A stretch of DNA of 12,020 bases, from NCBI GenBank assembly GCA_007126675.1, contig SLAU01000292.1:1-12020 (forward strand), read 5' to 3'. The translations under genes and the position numbers were made by a program. Within the stretch, counting starts at the first letter, position 1; the number at the start of each line of letters is the position of its first letter. Positions 6,077 through 12,020 of the stretch are shown here, one piece after another. The notes beneath the pieces are model-generated. The model saw only the letters and a program-made list of their open reading frames with translations. It was not told the origin of the DNA and ran no database searches. This DNA is from Balneolaceae bacterium (GTDB taxonomy: Bacteria; Bacteroidota; Rhodothermia; Balneolales; Balneolaceae).

Positions 6077-8161
6077 ATGGCCCGAAGTAAGAAGAAAAAA
6101 AACAGTGATATAAACTGGAAAGAAGTTGCCAAAACCATACTGATCTCAAGGGCGATGGATGAAAAAGAAGAGAATGATCTTGTTCCTGCAAAAAAAGTTC
6201 TGTATCAATTTTCGGCCCGCGGGCATGAGCTGGCTCAGGTTTTACTTGGCAATAGATTAACTCATCCAAAAGATTCTGCCAGTGCATATTATCGCTCCCG
6301 TCCTTTAATGTTGTCACTCGGGCTTGATCCTGTGGATGCACTGGCCGGCCCTATGGGAAAGTCGGGAGGGTATAGCGACGGACGTGATATTGGGGTTGTT
6401 TGTAATTTAGTTGGAAAAAATGGGGCAACCGTATTACCGATGGCAGGAGACGTTGGCTCACAATACACTCCGGGAGTTGGATGGGCACAGGCAGTTGAGT
6501 ACAGACGTAAGGTTTTAGAAGAATCTGAATATGATTCTGCAATATCTGTCATTTTTGGCGGGGATGGCTCGGTTGCAACCAATGGTTTTTGGTCGGCATT
6601 AACAATGGCAACAACTCTGAGTTTACCGGTTCTCTTTTTCATTGAAGATAACGGGTATGGTATTTCGGTGGAAAGCCACCTGCAAACTCCGGGATCAAAC
6701 ATTGCCAATAACCTGAGATCATTCAAAAATCTGAAAATTTATGATGGTGACGGTACTGTGCCTGAAGAAACATCTGAACTGATTGATCAATCCGTAGAAT
6801 ATGTCCGGAATCGAAAAGGTCCTGCATTAATCCGCGTCACCGTTCCCCGGCTTAATGGCCATTCCTATCAGGATAATCAGTCATACAAAGATGAAAAATT
6901 ACTGAAGGAAGAGCAGAAAAATGACCCGCTCAAGAAATTGAAGAAGTTTATGATTTCGTCACATATCAGTGAAAAAGAGTGGGAAAAACTGGAAACTGAG
7001 TGTAGGGATTTAGTTGAAAAGGCAGCTGAGGAAGCATTATCCCGGCCTGAGCCCGATACGGATAAAATCACCAAATACACATTTACGGAGACCGATGACA
7101 AGGGTGTGCCAGAAATTCAGAAAGTGGGCGGCCTTGCAGCGGAGGGTTATGAACCACCGGAATCTTCTGATGATCCGAAACCTGAAAAGCAAAGAATTAA
7201 TATAGTTGAAGCAATCAGGAGAACCTTAGATGTTGAACTTTCGCTGAATGACAGGGTTTTGGTATTTGGTGAAGATGTAGGCGAGAAAGGAGGGGTACAT
7301 GCCGCAACAATAGATTTGCAGAGCAAGTATGGAAAAGAGCGGGTGTTTGATACCAGCCTTTCTGAAGAGGGTATCATCGGGCGGGCTGTAGGTTTGGCAT
7401 ACGCAGGACTGATGCCTGTTTCGGAAATTCAATTCCGGAAATATGCGGATCCTGCAACAGAACAGCTCAAAAATTGCGGAACAATCCGGTGGAGAACAGC
7501 CAATAAATTTGCTGCACCTATGGTAGTACGCATGCCCGGGGGATTTGCGAAATGCGGTGATCCGTGGCACAGCGAATCGAATGAAGTGTTTTTTGCCCAT
7601 ATTATAGGCTGGCAGGTAGCTTATCCTTCAAATGCAGAAGATACTGTTGGCCTGCTGCGTTCGGCTATGCGCAGTAATAACCCAACCATCTTTTTTGAAC
7701 ATCGTAATATGCTTGATGCTAAATATGCAAGAAAGCCATATCCCGGCGATGATTTTATAGTACCCTTTGGCAAAGCGAAAACACTGCGCAGTGGTGAAGA
7801 AATTTCTGTAATTACCTGGGGAGCTATGTGCGAACGTTGTGAAGAGGCGGCAGAAAAAACAGGAGTTGATGCCGAAATTATTGATTTAAGAACAATCTCA
7901 CCCTGGGATAAGGATGCGGTTTTTGAATCCGTAAAAAAAACCAACCGATGTCTGATCGTTCATGAAGACAATCGTACAGCCGGATTTGGTGCCGAAATAT
8001 CTGCAAGTATAACAGAGTCATTATTTACTTATCTTGATGCACCGGTAGAACGTTTAACCATGCCGGATATCCCCATGCCGTACAATGTAGGGCTTATGAA
8101 CTCCGTGTTGCCCGGTACTGAACAGATTGAAGAACTTTTACTGAGAACCACAAATTTTTGA
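6077..8161 (+). CDS. fused 2-oxoacid dehydrogenase E1, alpha and beta subunits in one chain
   Basis: Thiamine diphosphate enzyme that decarboxylates a 2-oxo acid and passes the acyl group to the lipoyl domain of an E2. Residues about 15-320 are E1alpha: the YYRSRP segment (71-76), the ThDP/Mg motif beginning GDGS (162-165) and ending DN (191-192), and the active-site loop GHSYQDNQSY (261-270). A charged linker follows (about 320-372). Residues about 373-694 are E1beta: GEDVG (398-402), SEEGIIG (429-435) with the Glu that activates ThDP, His498 in WHSESNEVFFAH, and DLRTISPWD (603-611). Fused E1 chains of about 650-700 residues are known in Bacteroidota and are usually annotated as 2-oxoisovalerate (branched-chain) E1. 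Substrate choice is inferred, and pyruvate is not excluded. The N-terminus is strikingly basic (MARSKKKK). No E2 or E3 gene is in the window. The gene is probably cotranscribed with the aminotransferase. Confidence 0.9.
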   Translation: MARSKKKKNSDINWKEVAKTILISRAMDEKEENDLVPAKKVLYQFSARGHELAQVLLGNRLTHPKDSASAYYRSRPLMLSLGLDPVDALAGPMGKSGGYSDGRDIGVVCNLVGKNGATVLPMAGDVGSQYTPGVGWAQAVEYRRKVLEESEYDSAISVIFGGDGSVATNGFWSALTMATTLSLPVLFFIEDNGYGISVESHLQTPGSNIANNLRSFKNLKIYDGDGTVPEETSELIDQSVEYVRNRKGPALIRVTVPRLNGHSYQDNQSYKDEKLLKEEQKNDPLKKLKKFMISSHISEKEWEKLETECRDLVEKAAEEALSRPEPDTDKITKYTFTETDDKGVPEIQKVGGLAAEGYEPPESSDDPKPEKQRINIVEAIRRTLDVELSLNDRVLVFGEDVGEKGGVHAATIDLQSKYGKERVFDTSLSEEGIIGRAVGLAYAGLMPVSEIQFRKYADPATEQLKNCGTIRWRTANKFAAPMVVRMPGGFAKCGDPWHSESNEVFFAHIIGWQVAYPSNAEDTVGLLRSAMRSNNPTIFFEHRNMLDAKYARKPYPGDDFIVPFGKAKTLRSGEEISVITWGAMCERCEEAAEKTGVDAEIIDLRTISPWDKDAVFESVKKTNRCLIVHEDNRTAGFGAEISASITESLFTYLDAPVERLTMPDIPMPYNVGLMNSVLPGTEQIEELLLRTTNF

Positions 8162-8295
8162 TTTATATTTCCTTATATAGGGTCACTGAATAGTAAATAT
8201 CATTACAGAATATATCCCGATTACTTTTTAATTATATTTAGTTAATGAGTCTTATTGTAGTCGACTCTCTAACTGATTTATATTAATATTACTTC

Positions 8296-10146
8296 ATGCG
8301 TTTAGTAACCAAACTGTTACTCAGCTTTTTTACCATTGCACTTCTTGTATTGCTCACAGGCTCTTTGTCTTATTACCTGAGTAATGAGATTAAGGCTGAT
8401 TTGGTAAACGAAAGCCAGGAGACAACTGAAAAGCTTCAGGACCTGAACGATATGTCGGTAGCTATTCAGAATTCTATGTTATATATCAGGAATTATCTGA
8501 ATGAATCCCGGAAAATCAGGGAGGGAGATCAATCACTAACCACAGCTTCGCAGGCACAACGAGCTGAAAGCCTTATCAATGAAAACCTGAACAGTTTTGG
8601 CTCAACTTTGGTAAGAATGCGGAATGAATCATTTATTCATGAAGCTGATTTACCCGAACTTAATTTGCTTCACGAAGAAATTCATTCATTGCTCGATTCT
8701 CTTCAGGGTGCTTACGATCCATACCGCTCACTTACAATGGAGCTTCTTGAACTTGGATACGATGAAGGTCATGGCGAAGAGGTTTTTAATGTTACCCTTG
8801 AGCCCTATTTCAGAAATACACTGATTCCGTTGATATCAAACCTTCGAAGTTCTACAGGAGAATTTGTGGATTTGAGAGTAGAAGCCCTGCAGGCACGCGC
8901 TGAAGTTACTGTAAGGCGCATTTTTATTATTACTGCTACAGCATTTTTACTGGCGTTGGTTTTGGCGTATATCATTTATCAATCTATTGCACGACCTATA
9001 AATTCTCTTACTACTGCAGCAAGGGAGATTGGGGAAGGAAATCTGCAGAAACGGATTAAAAAAAGTTCTGATGATGAACTGGGCCGGCTTGCTGAAACAT
9101 TTAACAACATGGCCGAAAGCCTGAGTAATAGCATGGTTTCCAGAACTTATGTGAACAATATCATTCAGTCGATGGGTGATTTTTTATTGGTAGTTGATGG
9201 CGAGGGAAGCATTAAAATGTCAAACAAAACGGTGCTCGATAAACTTGGGTATTCGAAAAATGAAATCGAGAATATCTCCTTTAGAGATCTTTTTGATTCT
9301 GACCAGTTTAAGAGTATAAAACTGCTTGAGGCACAAAGTAACGGTGAATCTGATACACAAGAGACTGAGCTGGTTACCAAAGATGATGAAAAGATTCCGG
9401 TAGTTTATTCTTTTACAGAAATAGAAGATGCAATTGAAGACACAGGACATTTTGTATTTGTAGCGAGTGATATTACAGCTCAAAAAGAAGCGGAGAAAAA
9501 GATCAGTAATTCACTGAATGAGAAGAATATTTTGCTGGCTGAAATTCATCACAGGGTGAAAAATAACCTGGCAATTATTTCGGGACTTCTTCAGATGCAA
9601 ATGTGGAATATGGAACATGAAGAAGGAAGAAATGTATTGCATCAAAGTCAGCTGAGGATACAGTCGATTGCACTGGTACACGAGAAACTTTATCAAAATG
9701 AAAAGTTTGCTGATATACTGATTTCCGATTTTATCGAAGAGCTTGTGGATGCGGTAGCCAGCTCGTTTGATGATCCAAACAAAGAGGTGGCCGTAAATTA
9801 TGATCTGGATAATATCCGGATTGATATGAATCTTGCTATTCCATTTTCGTTGCTCTTAAACGAATGTATTGTAAATGCTTATAAGCATGCGTTTAAAGGG
9901 AAAAAATCGGGTGAGATAAATATTAAGCTCAAAAAGAATGGTGAAATAGTGACCGTCGACATCTCCGATAACGGGCACGGCTTGCCTGAAAACGTAGACT
10001 TTGGTAAGCAGCAAACTCTGGGTATGACACTGATGCGAACACTGGTAAACCAGCTTAAAGCTAAGGCTCAATTCCTGTCAGAAAATGGTAAATCAGGTAC
10101 TCATTTCAGACTGGAATTTTCTGTAGAAGAGGAGATTAATTTCTGA
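8296..10146 (+). CDS. transmembrane sensor histidine kinase, HAMP-PAS-HisKA_2-HATPase
   Basis: Inner-membrane sensor kinase of 616 residues. Segments in order: TM1 (about 7-27); a periplasmic, largely helical sensor region (about 29-205) resembling a four-helix bundle; TM2 (about 209-228); HAMP (about 229-282, with ARPINSLT and DELGRLAETFNNM); PAS (about 287-395, ending with the DIT motif); HisKA_2 phosphoacceptor domain with EIHHRVKNNL (416-425), where His419 is the likely phosphorylated residue; and an ATPase domain with N box LNECIVNAYKHAF (521-533), G1 box DNGHG (558-562), TLGM (574-577) and SGTHF (600-604). All catalytic boxes are present. The HisKA_2 type is typical of kinases whose partner is encoded elsewhere; no response regulator or receiver domain is in the window, so it is an orphan here. 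It stands alone between a 134-bp gap and a terminator. The ligand is unknown. Confidence 0.92.
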   Translation: MRLVTKLLLSFFTIALLVLLTGSLSYYLSNEIKADLVNESQETTEKLQDLNDMSVAIQNSMLYIRNYLNESRKIREGDQSLTTASQAQRAESLINENLNSFGSTLVRMRNESFIHEADLPELNLLHEEIHSLLDSLQGAYDPYRSLTMELLELGYDEGHGEEVFNVTLEPYFRNTLIPLISNLRSSTGEFVDLRVEALQARAEVTVRRIFIITATAFLLALVLAYIIYQSIARPINSLTTAAREIGEGNLQKRIKKSSDDELGRLAETFNNMAESLSNSMVSRTYVNNIIQSMGDFLLVVDGEGSIKMSNKTVLDKLGYSKNEIENISFRDLFDSDQFKSIKLLEAQSNGESDTQETELVTKDDEKIPVVYSFTEIEDAIEDTGHFVFVASDITAQKEAEKKISNSLNEKNILLAEIHHRVKNNLAIISGLLQMQMWNMEHEEGRNVLHQSQLRIQSIALVHEKLYQNEKFADILISDFIEELVDAVASSFDDPNKEVAVNYDLDNIRIDMNLAIPFSLLLNECIVNAYKHAFKGKKSGEINIKLKKNGEIVTVDISDNGHGLPENVDFGKQQTLGMTLMRTLVNQLKAKAQFLSENGKSGTHFRLEFSVEEEINF

Positions 10147-10232
10147 ATCTCTGAAGCCTGATACACACAACTTCATTTAGTCTTTTCATTTGTAGCACTA
10201 TTTCTGGCTGCTTCTTTGGTCTTAACACCAAT

Positions 10233-10265
10233 AAACCTCCATGGTTTTTAAAACCTTGGAGGTTT
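10233..10265 (+). terminator. intrinsic terminator after the histidine kinase gene
   Basis: AAACCTCCATGGTTTT (10233-10248) folds back on the AAAACC-T-TGGAGGTTT segment ending at 10265: nine base pairs, one T/T mismatch (10242 with 10256), and then GGTTT pairing with AAACC around a short loop. A T-rich tract (TGAATTTTTG) follows. It lies 87 bases after the kinase stop and insulates the kinase from the sulfatase promoter region. The rest of 10147-10367 holds nothing I can assign. Confidence 0.8.
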
Positions 10266-10367
10266 TGAATTTTTGTTAATGCCCCCTACAAATCAGCATC
10301 TATTAAATGGTGCCTGTGGAAAAACTCACCCTATCAAAAAGTACTCTGGTTCAATAAAAAATAGTGC

Positions 10368-10397
10368 TTGAAAATCGGGATATAGTTTCTATCTTTA
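10368..10397 (+). promoter_or_regulatory. promoter candidate of the sulfatase-GH16 gene
   Basis: TTG (10368-10370) is followed after 19 bases by TATCTTTA (10390-10397), seven of eight matches to the TAnnTTTG -7 box at the spacing used by the Bacteroidota primary sigma factor. It also reads as a weak sigma-70 pattern, TTGAAA and TATCTT with 16 bases between. The expected transcription start is near 10403, inside the palindrome described in the next entry, and gives a leader of about 30 bases before the GTG at 10435. Confidence 0.5.
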
Positions 10398-10412
10398 TGT
10401 TAGCGATAACAT
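10397..10412. promoter_or_regulatory. LacI-family-like operator
   Basis: ATGTTAGCGATAACAT is an inverted repeat with arms ATGTTA and TAACAT and a central CG, written ATGTTAnCGnTAACAT. Central-CG palindromes are the hallmark of LacI-family sites, and the arms equal those of the E. coli gluconate repressor GntR site as I recall it. It starts at the last base of the promoter -7 box and covers the expected transcription start, the place where a repressor would block transcription. No LacI-type regulator gene is in the window. Confidence 0.5.
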
Positions 10413-10434
10413 CTCTATCACAAAAATACAGCTG

Positions 10435-12020
10435 GTGTCTATCACATTTTCAAAATATTATCCAAGGTGCCTGGAAGTACGTTTCACAGTACTTTTAAAA
10501 ATAATTCTGACCGGTCTGATTGTTGGGTATCCAATGGCAAATGTAATAGCTCAATCAGATAGCATTGAAAAGCCGAATGTGATTATCATCCTGGTTGATG
10601 ACCTGGGCTATGCAGATGTCGGTTTTAACGGTAGCACTGAGATCTTTACTCCAAATATCGACAGAATTGCAGAAAACGGTGTACGTTTCACTCGCGGCTA
10701 TGTTACTCATGCCGTATGTGCCCCAAGCAGGGCAGGGTTGATTACGGGACGCTACCAGGATCGGTTTGGAGCAAGCCGTAACCCTTTGTTTGCCCCTAAA
10801 GATTCTACCATGGGATTGCCGCTTTCGGAAGAGACTCTGGCTGATGCACTTGGCAGGGGCGGATATACAAGTTCGATAATTGGTAAATGGCATTTGGGTG
10901 CTCATGAATCACTGTATCCTCTTAACAGAGGATTTGACGAATTTTTTGGGTTTCTGTCAGGCGGGCACCACTACTTTCCGGAGGAGTGGACCATACGAGA
11001 CAAAACTGAAGCTAGAGCACAATGGGATGGATACCGAACCCGCATAATGAGAAACAATGGGCGCGTTGACGAACATGAATATCTTACCGATGCACTTTCG
11101 AGAGAGGCGGCAGACTTTGTTGAGCGGCAGGCTGAACAAACTCCATTCTTTTTATTCCTCTCATACAACGCACCACACACACCAATGCAGGCAACGGAGA
11201 AATATTTGAGCAGGTACAATCATATTGATGATGAAAAACGCCGAACGTATGCTGCGATGATCAGTGCGGTTGATGATGGCGTTGGTGATCTCTATGAAAC
11301 TCTTGACAGACATGGATTGACTGAGAATACCCTGATTTTCTTTCTATCAGATAACGGTGGACCAACCTTTGACAATGCTTCTGATAATTCACCGTTGAGA
11401 GGTTACAAAGGTGATTTTTATGAGGGCGGAGTAAGAGTGCCTTATGCAGTGTCGTGGCCGGCTGTACTTCCAAAAAACCTGGATTACGATAAGCCTGTAA
11501 GTTCTCTTGATATTTTTGCAACTTCAGTTGCGAATGCGGCAGTGGAGCCGTCAAAAGAGCTGGATGGAGTTGATCTCGTTCCTTTCTTAACCGGTGAAAA
11601 TAGTGACCAGCCCCATAAAGCTCTTTTCTGGAGGAATAGTGATCGCGACTGGATTGCTATGACTACTCATAATTATAAGTATCTGAATCTGACTGAAAAT
11701 ACTATTGAACTGTATAATCTTATTAAAGACATTGCAGAAGAAAACAACATCCCGGTTGATCAATTTGAGAAATTCCATGAATATGTAGCGCTAACTGAAG
11801 AATGGGAGTCGGAATTAATCTCTCCTGTTTACCTGGGATTGCTCCAAAACAATCAGTACAACCGGGAGAACCCGGACCGATTTCAGATGACCAGTATTTA
11901 CGAGCCAGACACCTCTTCACCATCCATACCGGAGGGGTATGAGTTGGTATGGTCGGATGAATTTAACATTGATGGTGCTCCTGATGAAAAATGGTGGAAC
12001 TTTGAGCATGGGTTTGTACG
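10435..12020 (+). CDS. exported sulfatase fused to a GH16 glycoside hydrolase domain (3' end cut by window)
   Basis: Open frame running off the window end; 528 codons visible. Residues about 17-39 form a signal peptide (VRFTVLLKIILTGLIVG core, likely cleavage VIA|Q). A type I sulfatase domain follows, about 43-485: metal-binding LVDD (Asp55, Asp56), the formylglycine motif CAPSR with Cys95 to be oxidised and Arg99, GKWH (Lys151, His153), NAPH (His248), SDNGG (Asp306, Asn307) and Lys325. All expected catalytic residues are present. After a Ser/Pro/Thr-rich linker (EPDTSSPSIP, about 490-499) the same frame reads PEGYELVWSDEF and then WWNFEHGFVR, the start of GH16 enzymes (laminarinases, agarases, carrageenases, porphyranases). 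The GH16 catalytic ExDxxE lies outside the window. The start is uncertain: GTG at 10435 is the first usual start codon after the in-frame stop at 10369 and keeps the signal peptide; ATG at 10534 would remove it. Likely acts in the periplasm or outside on a sulfated polysaccharide (inference). Confidence 0.88.
   Translation, partial: MSITFSKYYPRCLEVRFTVLLKIILTGLIVGYPMANVIAQSDSIEKPNVIIILVDDLGYADVGFNGSTEIFTPNIDRIAENGVRFTRGYVTHAVCAPSRAGLITGRYQDRFGASRNPLFAPKDSTMGLPLSEETLADALGRGGYTSSIIGKWHLGAHESLYPLNRGFDEFFGFLSGGHHYFPEEWTIRDKTEARAQWDGYRTRIMRNNGRVDEHEYLTDALSREAADFVERQAEQTPFFLFLSYNAPHTPMQATEKYLSRYNHIDDEKRRTYAAMISAVDDGVGDLYETLDRHGLTENTLIFFLSDNGGPTFDNASDNSPLRGYKGDFYEGGVRVPYAVSWPAVLPKNLDYDKPVSSLDIFATSVANAAVEPSKELDGVDLVPFLTGENSDQPHKALFWRNSDRDWIAMTTHNYKYLNLTENTIELYNLIKDIAEENNIPVDQFEKFHEYVALTEEWESELISPVYLGLLQNNQYNRENPDRFQMTSIYEPDTSSPSIPEGYELVWSDEFNIDGAPDEKWWNFEHGFV

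Noticed and set aside
6289..7944. Several minus-strand reading frames of 63-145 codons inside the E1 gene
   Set aside because: They lie opposite a gene with clear family motifs, have compositions of antisense frames (Ser/Pro/Cys-rich) and show no domain.
8244..8271. GAGTC ... GACTC inverted repeat before the histidine kinase
   Set aside because: Only five base pairs with an 11-base spacer, expected by chance.
10397..10498. A 33-codon ATG frame starting in the palindrome before the sulfatase
   Set aside because: No ribosome binding site and no recognisable peptide; its ATG is simply the left arm of the palindrome.
10555..11923. Minus-strand reading frames opposite the sulfatase
   Set aside because: The plus strand reads as an uninterrupted sulfatase with all catalytic motifs; the antisense frames are shadows.
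1..12020. Mobile elements, tRNA genes or CRISPR arrays
   Set aside because: I saw no transposase or integrase motifs, no terminal repeats, no tRNA cloverleaf and no regularly spaced repeats in the window.

Overview
The window looks like a chromosomal segment of a Bacteroidota-group bacterium (FCB superphylum). I would guess a marine Balneolota/Rhodothermota-type organism, but the sequence shown here does not settle the phylum. Reasons: AT-rich DNA; start codons without clear Shine-Dalgarno sequences; two promoter candidates that fit the Bacteroidota pattern (TTTG, 19-21 nt, TAnnTTTG) rather than the E. coli pattern; a sirtuin with no cysteines; a single-chain E1alpha-E1beta 2-oxoacid dehydrogenase; and an exported sulfatase of the kind used on marine polysaccharides.

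Layout. (1) 1-114: the 3' end of a 5S rRNA gene and a strong intrinsic terminator, so an rRNA operon lies to the left. (2) 209-3340, plus strand: acyl-CoA dehydrogenase, Sir2 deacylase and an SGNH/GDSL-like protein, spaced 19 bp and then overlapping as TGATG, so probably one operon. (3) 3337-4764, minus strand: an exported glycine-rich protein of unknown function with its own promoter candidate, and a short-chain dehydrogenase. (4) 4955-8161, plus strand: a HisC-type aminotransferase followed after 9 bp by a fused E1 alpha/beta 2-oxoacid dehydrogenase. (5) 8296-10146: a transmembrane sensor histidine kinase of the HisKA_2 type with no response regulator beside it, closed by an intrinsic terminator. 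(6) 10368-12020: a promoter candidate, a LacI-family-like operator, and an exported sulfatase whose reading frame continues into the start of a GH16 glycoside hydrolase domain, cut by the window edge.

How the genes may work together. The first operon joins acyl-CoA oxidation with a deacylase that has the Tyr/Arg pair of desuccinylases, so it could link fatty or branched acyl-CoA catabolism to removal of acyl marks from lysines (inference). The aminotransferase-E1 pair suggests amino acid to 2-oxo acid to acyl-CoA. Its product class would suit the acyl-CoA dehydrogenase, although the two operons are separate. The right edge is probably the start of a polysaccharide-use locus in which desulfation and endo-cleavage are joined in one polypeptide. 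That fusion, with its promoter-operator, is the most interesting object in the window.
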